A stretch of DNA of 64,000 bases from Jeotgalibacillus sp. S-D1 (GTDB lineage: Bacteria; Bacillota; Bacilli; Bacillales; Jeotgalibacillaceae). Location: the NCBI RefSeq assembly GCF_004358665.1, contig NZ_SMZR01000006.1, forward strand, positions 62,001 through 126,000. The letters run 5' to 3'. The first letter of the stretch is position 1, and each line of letters begins with the position of its first letter. This document shows, piece by piece, positions 8,623 through 16,744 of this stretch. The notes beneath the pieces are model-generated. The model was not told the origin of the DNA. It ran no database searches and worked only from the letters and a program-made list of their open reading frames with translations. The translations under genes and the position numbers were made by a program.

Positions 8623-9708
8623 ATGAGCAAATTTTTAAAGCTTTCTTTATTTGCAATTCTTATCCTTTCGCTGTCTGCTTTTCTTGCAGCCTGCGGAAAT
8701 AGCAATACAGAAGATTCTTCAGAGGACTCAAACGCATCGGGTGAAGATGGTGAGTCTGGAGAAGTAAATCTTTACACAAGCAGACATTACGAAACAGACC
8801 AGGCACTTTATGATACCTTTACGGAGGAAACAGGAATTAAAGTAAACGTGGTGGAAGGAAGCGGGGATGAGCTTATTGAACGCTTGAACCAGGAAGGGGA
8901 AAGCACAGAAGCTGATTTATTTATTACCGCTGATGCCGGCAACCTTCATGCAGCGAGTGAAAGCGGCCTTTTGCAGCCGGTTGAAAGCGATGTGCTGAAT
9001 GGAAATATTCCGGAAAAATTCCGCGATGTGGATAATGAATGGTTTGGATTAACGAAACGTGCACGTGTAATTGTTTACGATAAAGAGCGGGTAGATCCGT
9101 CGGAGCTGTCTACTTATGAAGCGTTAACTGAACCGGAATGGGAAGACCGCATTGCCATTCGATCTTCAAGCAATATGTATAATATTTCATTGCTCGCTTC
9201 ATTTATTGAACTAAATGGTTCAGAAGAAGCTGCATCATGGGCTGGGGGGATTACAAACAATATGGCAATCGAACCTCAGGGCGGAGACCGCGACCAGGCA
9301 AAAGCTGTGGCAGCGGGACAAGCAGATGTTGCGGTTATGAATACGTATTACATTGGCGGGATGCTGAATTCCGAAGACCCGGAGGAAGTGAAAGTAGCTG
9401 AATCACTGGGCGTATTTTTCCCTAATCAGGAAACAACCGGAACGCATGTAAACATCAGTGGCATATCGATGACAAAGAGCGCAAAAAACGCAGAGAATGC
9501 ACAGAAATTAATGGAGTTTCTTTCGAATGAAAAATCACAGGAGCAATTTGCTTCTGCCAACTATGAATATCCGGTAAACCCGAATGTTGAAGTTACAGGT
9601 TTACTTGAGTCATGGGGAGAGTTCAAGGAGCAGGATATTAACCTGTCTGTTCTGGGAGAAAACCAGCAGGAAGCCATTCGCTTGTTTGATCAGGCCGGCT
9701 GGAAATAA
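8623..9708 (+). CDS. Ferric iron ABC transporter substrate-binding lipoprotein (FutA/FbpA-like)
   Basis: This 361-residue lipoprotein has a signal peptide ending in the lipobox LAAC (Cys near residue 24), followed by a flexible acidic Ser/Glu/Asp linker. The mature domain starts EVNLYTSRHYETDQALY and contains DLFITADAGNLHAA and VAVMNTYYIGGML, as in iron-binding proteins of the Fbp/FutA/IdiA type. The tandem tyrosine MNTYYIG is a metal-ligand pattern of this family. ATG at 8623 has an AGGAGG site. It is transcribed from a Fur-boxed promoter and followed by permease and ATPase genes. It delivers Fe3+ to the membrane permease. Confidence 0.88.
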   Translation: MSKFLKLSLFAILILSLSAFLAACGNSNTEDSSEDSNASGEDGESGEVNLYTSRHYETDQALYDTFTEETGIKVNVVEGSGDELIERLNQEGESTEADLFITADAGNLHAASESGLLQPVESDVLNGNIPEKFRDVDNEWFGLTKRARVIVYDKERVDPSELSTYEALTEPEWEDRIAIRSSSNMYNISLLASFIELNGSEEAASWAGGITNNMAIEPQGGDRDQAKAVAAGQADVAVMNTYYIGGMLNSEDPEEVKVAESLGVFFPNQETTGTHVNISGISMTKSAKNAENAQKLMEFLSNEKSQEQFASANYEYPVNPNVEVTGLLESWGEFKEQDINLSVLGENQQEAIRLFDQAGWK

Positions 9709-9719
9709 AGCACTTATAG

Positions 9720-9774
9720 ACCGTACCGCAGAAATGTGGTACGGTTACATAGGTTTCAGTGATAATGATAATCA
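9720..9774 (+). promoter_or_regulatory. Intercistronic hairpin and second Fur box
   Basis: A stem ACCGTACC/GGTACGGT (9720-9745) with a 10-base loop lies after the binding-protein gene. It has no T run, so it may stabilise or partly end the message, giving excess binding protein. TGATAATGATAATCA at 9760-9774 matches the Fur consensus at 13 of 14 fixed positions. This suggests separate iron control of the permease genes. Confidence 0.7.
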
Positions 9775-9811
9775 ATTGCTTTCATTGAAACGAAAATAGC
9801 AAGGATGCTAT

Positions 9812-11470
9812 ATGAGGGTGTGTACCGTGGGGAAAGTATTTCAAAAAATAAGATCTAAACTGAATATATGGGCCATTCTCAGCATTATTTTTATCGCTAT
9901 TATTATTATTCCTAATCTCTTAATTGCCTTGAACCTTTTTACAGAGTCCAATGAAAATTGGCAGCATATTAAAGAGTATCTATTAAAGGACTATATAACA
10001 AATACGGTTATTTTAATTAGTTTTACCGCTCTCATAACGACCGTTATCGGGGTTAGTCTGGCGTGGTTTGTGACAATGTTTGAATTTCCCTTCAGACGAT
10101 TTTTTAAATGGGGGTTAATCCTGCCGCTCGCAATCCCGCCATATATTGGCGCTTATGCTTATCACGGATTATTAAATTATACAGGCGTCATCCAGAGTAT
10201 TTTAAGAAATAACTTTGAGCTCGAAGTGAATCAGGAATACTTTTCGATCATGAATAACCAGGGCGCCATATTTATTTTTTCTATCTTTTTATTTCCTTAT
10301 GTCTATACCATCACAAAAACATTTTTGCAAAACCAGTCTTCCTCACTGATTGAAAACACGCGCCTGCTGGGCAGTAATTCATTCGAAACCTTTTTTCGTG
10401 TTATTCTGCCTATCTCAAGAGCAGCCATTTTTGGGAGTGTTACGCTCGTTGTCCTGGAGGTTCTGAATGACTATGGAGTTGTGAATTATTTTGGGATTCA
10501 GACCTTCAGTACAGCAATCTTCAGAACCTGGTATGGCATGAAAGACCTGGATTCAGCTCTTAAGCTTGCAGGGGCTCTTATGTTTTTAGTTATTTTTATT
10601 CTTATTCTGGAAAAAGTAAGCCGCGGTAGAAAACGATTCAGCTCTTCTACTACAAAAATCCGCCCGATACAGCCAAAGAAAGTAAAAGGCGTAAAGGCAT
10701 GGCTGATTTTCGGATTTTGCTTCTCTGTTTTCAGCATTGCTTTTTTGATTCCCTTTATCCAGCTATTGTATTGGGCATTTTTAACGTTTGAATCAGTTTT
10801 TACAGCAGAATTTATTCAGCTGATCTATCAATCAGTTCTAATTGCTGCCATCACTTCTTTTATTATTGTGGTGATCGCATTAATTATAGGCAATTATTCC
10901 AGGCTCCATAAAGGTTTTCTCACAACGATGATTGCGCGCGTTACAACACTTGGGTATTCAATACCGGGAGCGGCTATTGCGATATCGATTATCACGATAT
11001 TTGTTGCACTGGATGGCTATCTGTCTGATCTGTATAACTCGCTTCAGATGGATCCGGTCATTATCCTGCGGACGAGTCTGGTGATGCTGGTATCCGCGTA
11101 TATCATCCGTTTTCTGGCAATCGGTTATAATGCCATCGATGCTGGTTATGAAAAAATGGGAAACACATTTACAGAAGCATCGCGGACATTAGGGTTTTCT
11201 ACGATCACAACCTTTTTCAAAGTTGATCTTCCTATGATGAGAACTGCTATGTTTGGAGGGTTTATTCTCGTATTTATTGATGTGTTAAAAGAGCTTCCAT
11301 TAACACTCTTTTTACAGCCATTTAATTTTGCAACGCTTGCCACACAGGCGTACAAATATGCCAATGATGAAAGGGTGCATGAAGCAGCCCTCGCTTCCAT
11401 TCTCATTATTTTGGTCAGCGGCATCTTTATCTTTGCTTCACAGAAACTATTAGAGAAGGAGCCAAAATGA
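9812..11470 (+). CDS. Ferric iron ABC transporter permease, fused two-domain (FbpB-like)
   Basis: This 552-residue permease has about 12 membrane helices and consists of two homologous halves, the usual architecture for FbpB/FutB-type iron permeases. Each half carries an EAA-like cytoplasmic loop that contacts the ATPase: ENTRLLGSNSFETFFRVILP in the first half and TEASRTLGFSTITTFFKVDLP in the second. The ATG at 9812 has an AAGGATG site; a GTG at 9830 behind AGGGTG is an alternative. The stop overlaps the ATPase start in an ATGA junction, showing tight coupling. It moves Fe3+ released by the lipoprotein across the membrane. Confidence 0.88.
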   Translation: MRVCTVGKVFQKIRSKLNIWAILSIIFIAIIIIPNLLIALNLFTESNENWQHIKEYLLKDYITNTVILISFTALITTVIGVSLAWFVTMFEFPFRRFFKWGLILPLAIPPYIGAYAYHGLLNYTGVIQSILRNNFELEVNQEYFSIMNNQGAIFIFSIFLFPYVYTITKTFLQNQSSSLIENTRLLGSNSFETFFRVILPISRAAIFGSVTLVVLEVLNDYGVVNYFGIQTFSTAIFRTWYGMKDLDSALKLAGALMFLVIFILILEKVSRGRKRFSSSTTKIRPIQPKKVKGVKAWLIFGFCFSVFSIAFLIPFIQLLYWAFLTFESVFTAEFIQLIYQSVLIAAITSFIIVVIALIIGNYSRLHKGFLTTMIARVTTLGYSIPGAAIAISIITIFVALDGYLSDLYNSLQMDPVIILRTSLVMLVSAYIIRFLAIGYNAIDAGYEKMGNTFTEASRTLGFSTITTFFKVDLPMMRTAMFGGFILVFIDVLKELPLTLFLQPFNFATLATQAYKYANDERVHEAALASILIILVSGIFIFASQKLLEKEPK

Positions 11471-12180
11471 TGTTCGTTCAAATTGAAAACTTACAATATC
11501 AGTACAAAAATAGCTCAGCACCTGTACTAAAGGATTTTTCATTAACCATTGAACAGGGAGAGATTATCACCATTCTCGGTGAAAGCGGCAGTGGGAAAAG
11601 TACCATCCTGCGCCTGCTTTCCGGACTGGAAACCCCAATGAATGGTTCAATCAGAATCAATAATGAGTTAATTTGCAATGGACATCATTTTACTCCCCCG
11701 GAAAAAAGAGGGGTAGGCATGGTATTTCAGGACTATGCACTTTTTCCGCATATGACAGTGGAGAAAAATATTAAATTCGGCTTAAAGAAAATGAATCGTC
11801 GTGATAAACAACGCAGAATGGAAGAAATGCTTGAGCTGATTAATATGGAGGAATACAGAGATCGATATCCGTATGAACTAAGCGGCGGCCAGCAACAGCG
11901 TGTAGCTTTGGCCAGGGCCCTTGCCCCTGCACCGTCACTGTTGGTTTTTGATGAACCTTTTAGTAATCTGGATGCTAATCTTCAGATAAAAATCCGGGAT
12001 GAGCTAAGAGGGATCTTGAAAAAGACCGGTATTACATCAATTTTTGTAACGCATGACCAGGCGGATGCCCAAGCCATTGCTGACCGTGTCGTTTTTATTG
12101 AAAAGGGCGTCATTAATCAAATTGGCAAGCCTGAAGAAGTATTGGGCTGTGCAAGCCTGTTGATGTGGGCGAATTCATAA
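11467..12180 (+). CDS. Ferric iron ABC transporter ATP-binding protein (FbpC-like), possible altered C terminus
   Basis: This 237-residue ABC ATPase has Walker A GESGSGKST, Q-loop VFQDYALFPHMTV, signature LSGGQQQR, Walker B LLVFDEPF and switch VTHDQADAQ. It couples through the ATGA overlap with the permease gene and powers ferric iron uptake. It lacks the C-terminal TOBE domain found in ~350-residue FbpC proteins. The last ten residues (CASLLMWANS) are unlike the family; the +2 frame reads KPVDVGEFIR then stop at 12183-12185, which looks like the expected ...P...FVxEFI end. A one-base indel near 12140 is therefore possible, whether real or a sequencing error. The ATPase core is intact. Confidence 0.85.
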   Translation: MMFVQIENLQYQYKNSSAPVLKDFSLTIEQGEIITILGESGSGKSTILRLLSGLETPMNGSIRINNELICNGHHFTPPEKRGVGMVFQDYALFPHMTVEKNIKFGLKKMNRRDKQRRMEEMLELINMEEYRDRYPYELSGGQQQRVALARALAPAPSLLVFDEPFSNLDANLQIKIRDELRGILKKTGITSIFVTHDQADAQAIADRVVFIEKGVINQIGKPEEVLGCASLLMWANS

Positions 12181-12230
12181 GATAAGAAGAGGCCGCACAT
12201 AATGAGATCACTGTAAAGTCTCTCAAAAGG

Positions 12231-12366
12231 GGCCGGTTAATTTCCGCTGCAGGCGGAGGCTTTCCGCGGGGCGTGCGGTGAGCCACCTTGAGCTAAAGCT
12301 CTTCGGTGTCTCACCTGTCACGCTGCATCCCGCAGGAGTCCCCGCCTTCCGCTCCAATTAACCTAT
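12231..12366 (-). repeat. GC-rich ~135-bp palindromic element, copy 1 (AATTAACC subtype)
   Basis: Reading on the minus strand, the element runs from AGGTTAATTGGAGCGG to GGAAATTAACCGGCC. It holds nested inverted repeats: GGTTAATT/AATTAACC at the ends, GCGTG/CACGC and GTGAG/CTCAC inside, and GAGCT/AGCTC at the apex. Three more copies lie at 27938, 51455 and 61521. It has no open frame of note and sits between the iron operon and a bidirectional terminator. Confidence 0.85.
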
Positions 12367-12412
12367 ACTTTCCTATTTTACGGTGTAATTAAAATTGAAA
12401 ATAATTCTGTAC

Positions 12413-12463
12413 AAAAAGAGTGCACTTCACGAATTAATTTTGTTCGTGAGGTGCACTCTTTTT
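12413..12463. terminator. Bidirectional terminator
   Basis: A long stem (GAGTGCACtTCACGAA with TTCGTGAgGTGCACTC) is flanked by A5 and T6 runs, so it can work in both directions. It lies between the convergent iron operon and the M14-like gene, and shares the TCACGA apex. Confidence 0.85.
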
Positions 12464-12498
12464 TATTTCAAGCATTGCACTTCCAACTTACCTTACCT

Positions 12499-13632
12499 TC
12501 ACCCTTTAATGGTATAAAGCCCTTCGCTTTCAAATACCCCTTTTATTGCTTTGCGGCCTTCCGTCAGTACTGCAAAACGCCAGTCATGGTCATCCGGATA
12601 AAACATTTCCTGAAATTCACTAAGAATTTTCTGACGGTCTGCTTCCTGCTCAGCGCCTTCAAAATATAGCCGGTTTTCCAGTGTCATCGTTAAAAACTCC
12701 CTGATTGTTGCGGACATGCTTGTCCCATATGTACCGAATTCAAACAGGGCTGAAAACAGTCTGGTCTCTGGAAATTCCAGCTTCTTTACTTCATAAAAAT
12801 GGTTCGTAGAATCACCTTTTACTTTTTCAGGGCTATAGATCTGTACATTTTTCAAGCCATATTCCTTCTTCAGTTCTTTTTCACTGCGGCCGTCATTTTC
12901 ACTCATGACCATAGTGACTTCATTGGTTGGCCCAAGCCCGGTATGCCAGTCCATATGAATGACCCGGTCAAATGTGGAGAGGAGCTTGCGCTGTATAGAT
13001 GTTAAGAAGTGCGCAGACTGTTCTTTTTCCTTGCCGCCAAAATAGACACCTTGAGGAAACTCAAACTGACCCATTCCTTTCGCTTCCATTAGCCCGTTAT
13101 AGCCCTCAGAAACCACTCCGCGGGACATATGATTGCGAATCTCAGACTCTTCTGTCAGAAGGCTTTTAATTTTTCCGTCCGGGAGGAACAGTTTAAGCAA
13201 TTTCTCGTATTCTTTGTTAATATCCTCCGGAACGCTTGAAGGCTTGAGCAGGTAATTGCGGTTTAAGTCTACATTGTTTTCTGTTACGCGCCTGAAATTC
13301 CTCATTCCCCAGGGGTTAAGTGCATGAATTAAACAAATGCCGGTCCGCTTTTCATCGAGGAGATCCGCAAGCTCTGTGGTAAAGACGTTCAGCATGGCAG
13401 CGCCTGCAAACCCTTCAATTCCGTGCTCTCCTGTTGTCATAAACAGCACACGTTCATTGGTAACAGTGCCTTCAGCATAAATCATATCAATCGTATTATC
13501 TTCTTCCTTGCCAATGGAATGAGTGATCAGCTCAGCGTTTGGCCAATGAAGCTTAACTTTGTCAAAATTCCTCCGAAACACATCGCGCGATTCTTCATAC
13601 GTCTTTTGAAAATACTCATCAATCGTCTTCAT
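12499..13632 (-). CDS. DUF2817/M14-like zinc carboxypeptidase family protein
   Basis: This cytosolic protein of about 377 residues resembles DUF2817, a branch of the M14 zinc carboxypeptidase/amidohydrolase fold. Seen features are TTGEHGIEGFAGAAML (the HxxE zinc motif), HALNPWGMRNFRRVTENNVDLNRNY (conserved Arg and Asn of the substrate pocket) and IHMDWHTGLG, which supplies the third zinc ligand His. A late Glu in FEFGTYGT could be the general base. ATG at 13632 is used because an AGAGGATG site lies 7 bases upstream. No signal peptide is present. The substrate is unknown; a peptide or acylated amino acid is plausible. Confidence 0.8.
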   Translation of the reverse strand: MKTIDEYFQKTYEESRDVFRRNFDKVKLHWPNAELITHSIGKEEDNTIDMIYAEGTVTNERVLFMTTGEHGIEGFAGAAMLNVFTTELADLLDEKRTGICLIHALNPWGMRNFRRVTENNVDLNRNYLLKPSSVPEDINKEYEKLLKLFLPDGKIKSLLTEESEIRNHMSRGVVSEGYNGLMEAKGMGQFEFPQGVYFGGKEKEQSAHFLTSIQRKLLSTFDRVIHMDWHTGLGPTNEVTMVMSENDGRSEKELKKEYGLKNVQIYSPEKVKGDSTNHFYEVKKLEFPETRLFSALFEFGTYGTSMSATIREFLTMTLENRLYFEGAEQEADRQKILSEFQEMFYPDDHDWRFAVLTEGRKAIKGVFESEGLYTIKG

Positions 13633-13830
13633 AGCAAGCATCCTCTCATACAGTCTAATTAACACATGCTTTCCACTTTTAACGAATGATGAAACATTTA
13701 AGGAGAAGGACGAGGTATGGTTTGTTGGATTGGTGAATCATTTGATGTAAAAAATAAATTAGCCTGATGCACTGCCTTGAACTACAATGGGTATATCCGG
13801 AATTTATCAATATATAAGGAGGTGATGAAG

Positions 13831-13920
13831 ATGGCAGTAAGAAAATTCATGCCAGATTCCGCAACGTCCCATGCAAAGCCTGTTATTGGAAAGGCGATAC
13901 TTTGTATGGGCAGAAATTAA
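13831..13920 (+). CDS. Possible 29-codon small protein or leader peptide upstream of CD3324-type gene
   Basis: A short frame starts with ATG behind a strong AAGGAGGTGATGAAG ribosome site and encodes 29 residues, MAVRKFMPDS...ILCMGRN. The product has no known similarity that I recognise. After its TAA stop, the same frame stays open into the next gene. Inside the frame, GCAAAGCC (13873) can pair with GGCTTTGC (13956), so a leader RNA fold that senses translation of the small frame is conceivable. Whether the peptide is made is unproven; the ribosome site is the main evidence. Confidence 0.4.
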   Translation: MAVRKFMPDSATSHAKPVIGKAILCMGRN

Positions 13921-14001
13921 CGTAACATCGCCCGGGTACGTTTTTCTAATCCATTGGCTTTGCCCTTATTTCTTTTAAATATAAATAAGGAGCTGGCGGA
14001 A

Positions 14002-14265
14002 ATGGCTTATGTAAAAGCGAATGCTGTTTTACCGGAGGAATTGGTAGCAGAAATTCAAAAATATGTTCAAGGTGAAACACTCTATATCCCTAAAGCTGAA
14101 GCTGTCCGCAAAAAGTGGGGAGAGTGTTCAGGAACAAGAAAATGGATTGATGACAGAAATTCTTCGATTCGAAACGAATTTACTGACGGTAATACAATTG
14201 AACAGTTAGGAATGGACTATTGTCTTTCCATTGAGACGATTAAAAAGATTGTTTACTCTAAATAA
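14002..14265 (+). CDS. CD3324 family (Mor/HTH-like) small protein
   Basis: This 87-residue protein begins MAYVKANAVLPEELVAEIQKYV and ends with a helix-turn-helix-like segment TIEQLGMDYCLSIETIKKIVYSK. The pattern matches the small CD3324-type family common in Firmicutes and related to Mor-type DNA-binding domains. ATG at 14002 with AAGGAG upstream is preferred over the earlier in-frame ATG at 13954, as family members begin at MAYVKA. It is probably a DNA-binding regulator; targets are unknown. The preceding small frame and the terminator after the gene suggest a single short transcript. Confidence 0.8.
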   Translation: MAYVKANAVLPEELVAEIQKYVQGETLYIPKAEAVRKKWGECSGTRKWIDDRNSSIRNEFTDGNTIEQLGMDYCLSIETIKKIVYSK

Positions 14266-14267
14266 AG

Positions 14268-14304
14268 CAAAAAGCTCTGACCATCGGGATCAGGGCTTTT
14301 TTTA
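14268..14304 (+). terminator. Rho-independent terminator
   Basis: The stem AAGCTCTGAtCC / GGaTCAGGGCTT with a 4-base loop is followed by seven T, right after the CD3324-type gene. Confidence 0.85.
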
Positions 14305-14412
14305 TGCCGAAATTGTTTACTAATCGTTTTCTGCATTTATTGAGATGCCTGATTTATGTAAAATTTAAAGCAGCAAAGATTTGGGTTCCCTATATAGAGG
14401 AGAGTGATCAAA

Positions 14413-15057
14413 ATGAACCCTTTTATAAGAAATGACCAGTACAATTTTATACAGGAACAAACGCAGCTGCTGGTCAATGGCCATGCATCCGTTCAGGATA
14501 ATGGTGTGCTGGATGCACTTAACTCGCATTCGGCCGAAAAAGTGTATAAGCTTTTTACTGATTTGACGGTGGAGCAAACAGAGGTGTTGGAGCCAATTCT
14601 TAAAGTAAAAAATAAAGAGCAGGCAGAAAGATTTCTATCACAAATAAAACCCTATCTCGTTTCTTTTAAACCAGTAAAAGAACAGTCTATAAAAAAACTG
14701 TTTCCCAAAGTTAAAAAGCTAAAAACGCCTTTGATGGAAAATGTAAAGTGGAAAGAGATTTCCTATCTGGGCTGGGACGATCCAGGAACACAAAAGAAAT
14801 ACATCCTGGCTTACTTTAATAATCGCCTGACCGGTTTGCAAGGTTCATTTAAACCTTCAAATAAAAAAGGATATTGTGCACTGTGCCATAAGCAGGAAGA
14901 TGTAGGAATGTTTATGACGGAAATGAAGGGGTCGGTGCAGGGGACCTTTGTAAAAAGAGGAAATTACATCTGTAAGGACAGTGAGGAATGTAACCGTAAT
15001 ATAACTTCTCTTGATAAACTGCATGATTTTATTTGGCTGATGCTGTTTAACAAATAG
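14413..15057 (+). CDS. FusB/FusC-like elongation factor G-binding protein
   Basis: This 214-residue protein has the two-domain form of the FusB family. A helical N-terminal domain (about residues 1-80) is followed by a C-terminal domain with a four-cysteine treble-clef zinc finger: CALC near 157-160, and ICKD...ECNR near 190-200. FusB-type proteins bind EF-G and help its release from the ribosome; in staphylococci, plasmid versions give fusidic acid resistance. A chromosomal copy is common in Bacillaceae. ATG at 14413 fits the GAGGAG site; the GTG at 14404 overlaps it. Resistance should not be assumed from family membership alone. Confidence 0.85.
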   Translation: MNPFIRNDQYNFIQEQTQLLVNGHASVQDNGVLDALNSHSAEKVYKLFTDLTVEQTEVLEPILKVKNKEQAERFLSQIKPYLVSFKPVKEQSIKKLFPKVKKLKTPLMENVKWKEISYLGWDDPGTQKKYILAYFNNRLTGLQGSFKPSNKKGYCALCHKQEDVGMFMTEMKGSVQGTFVKRGNYICKDSEECNRNITSLDKLHDFIWLMLFNK

Positions 15058-15245
15058 ACTTTGTTAAGCATGACCGCTGATTTACTCGGGGCTTGCGGTC
15101 CCACACCTTCAGCTCTTATCAACAGGGGGCAATTTACCAGAGTTCAGAAATAATAGATAGTCTTCATTTCGTATAGCAGCTCTCATATCCGATAGTTTAC
15201 AATTAATAGCAGAGAAACATGCCAATAAGTAAAGGAGGAATGATG

Positions 15246-16166
15246 ATGCAATTATACGGTGTGCTTATACTATTAAGCTTAATTTGGGGGCTTTCTTTTG
15301 TTTTTATAGAAGAATTGATTGTTTCTGCAGGTGTTTGGGGGACTGTTCTTTTGCGCTGCCTGGCTGGTGCAGTAATCTTACTTCCGCTCTTCATTCTCCA
15401 AATAAAGAAAATGAAGAGTGCGGGACCGCTTCCTTGGAAGGCGATTAGTACTGTCGGAATCTTTAATGCAGGGCTTCCCTGGGGACTGATCGCCCTCAGC
15501 CAAACGGAAATTACGAGCAATACAGCCGCGGTATTAAATGCCTCTACACCGATTTTAACCGGCTTAATGGGCTTTATCTTTTTTTCTGTGCTGTTAAATA
15601 AAAAACAGTGGGGAGGAATTGGCCTTGGCTTTATCGGTATTCTTATTTTAATGAATTTTAATGTACATGAGCTGTTTTCCGGCCATTTTATCGGAATTGG
15701 CACGATGATCATGGCAGCAGCGTGTTATGGGTTTTCTTCTCAGTTCTCGAAAAGGCATCTTCAAAATGTGAATGTTATTGTTCTGACCACCCTATCTTTA
15801 TTTGTGGGAGCTATAGTAGGCGGGGTAGGGGTTATCTTAACTGAACCAGCCTTTTTCAGTACTTTAAAGAATTCCATCGATCCTATCTTTATTGTTTCGT
15901 TGATCGGGCTGGGTTGTTTAGGATCAGGAATCGCTCACTTGCTCCTTTATTATCTGATTAAAAAGGGAGGAGCGGAGTTTGCTGTTACCGTGACATACCT
16001 CGTTCCTCTTACAGCCCTGATGTGGGGTCATGTATTGCTCGGTGAAGCCGTGTCCCAAAATTTAGTTGCAGGGCTGGTCATTATATTTTTAGGAGTATAT
16101 TTGGCAAACCAAAGACCGAAGGCTCAAAGAAGAGACTTAAATTATTTGAGGAGAAAGCAAGCTTAG
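15246..16166 (+). CDS. EamA/DMT family metabolite exporter
   Basis: This 306-residue membrane protein has ten predicted helices in two EamA repeats, the normal form of drug/metabolite transporters. The first repeat shows LIWGLSFVFIEELI and AVLNASTPILTGLMGFIFF; the second shows LLYYLIKKGGAEFAVTVTYLVPLTALMWG. Three tandem ATG codons follow the AAAGGAGG site; the third at 15246 has the best spacing (7 bases). The exported compound is unknown; amino acids or purine-like metabolites are typical of the family. A strong terminator follows at once, so the gene is monocistronic. Confidence 0.87.
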   Translation: MQLYGVLILLSLIWGLSFVFIEELIVSAGVWGTVLLRCLAGAVILLPLFILQIKKMKSAGPLPWKAISTVGIFNAGLPWGLIALSQTEITSNTAAVLNASTPILTGLMGFIFFSVLLNKKQWGGIGLGFIGILILMNFNVHELFSGHFIGIGTMIMAAACYGFSSQFSKRHLQNVNVIVLTTLSLFVGAIVGGVGVILTEPAFFSTLKNSIDPIFIVSLIGLGCLGSGIAHLLLYYLIKKGGAEFAVTVTYLVPLTALMWGHVLLGEAVSQNLVAGLVIIFLGVYLANQRPKAQRRDLNYLRRKQA

Positions 16167-16214
16167 AATGAACGGGGATGTCCGCCTGCATACAGGGGAC
16201 ATCCCCGTTCATTT
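16167..16214 (+). terminator. Rho-independent terminator
   Basis: A 17-bp perfect stem (AATGAACGGGGATGTCC paired with its complement) around a 13-base loop is followed by TTTAG. It starts at the EamA gene stop. Confidence 0.8.
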
Positions 16215-16744
16215 TAGTTCTGATATTCGGTCAGTATGGGATAACTCATTTATAATCTGTATGTCGTGCAGTGGTGGATAACATCTGTTTTAAAAGATTT
16301 TCACTGCTCTTAATGGAGTGGTTTCTATAAAACGACATATTGAATCATTAAATAGACAAAATTTGCAAATGTATAATCGTAAGCAAAAATTTGCAAACAA
16401 ATAAATTTCTTCTCTGGATTCATTAATAATTAATAGAAATCGACAATTTGATAGTTATAAAGGGCTACATTAATTTTCGCAACCCTAAACTTATCTACCA
16501 TTTTTAAAAAAATAGAAAATTTAGTCTTTTTTCGACAACATCTTTCCTAATTTATTAATAGAGTATAGATATACCTATTTTCCTACATAAGTGATTCGTT
16601 TGCTCTAATCTTCTGACACCCTTGTATGAGTGTAAGTCTGCATTTTGTCGCTGCTTTCACCAGAATGGCTTGGATAATAGGGATTACGTTTAAAAAAGGG
16701 GGGACAATTTATTCATTCAAACTACAAAAATTGGGAGGATGAAA
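16215..16744 (+). promoter_or_regulatory. 530-bp AT-rich upstream region of bacillopeptidase F with repeated AAATTTGCAAA motif
   Basis: No gene is seen in this stretch. The 11-mer AAATTTGCAAA occurs at 16359 and 16387, 28 bases apart, each preceded by CAA. It looks like a paired regulator site. A clear -35/-10 pair could not be fixed. The region ends with the GGGAGG ribosome site of the protease gene. Its length fits a heavily regulated exoprotease promoter. Confidence 0.4.

Noticed and set aside
14413-15057. Fusidic acid resistance gene
   Set aside because: Chromosomal FusB-like proteins are common in Bacillaceae; EF-G binding is supported but resistance is not.
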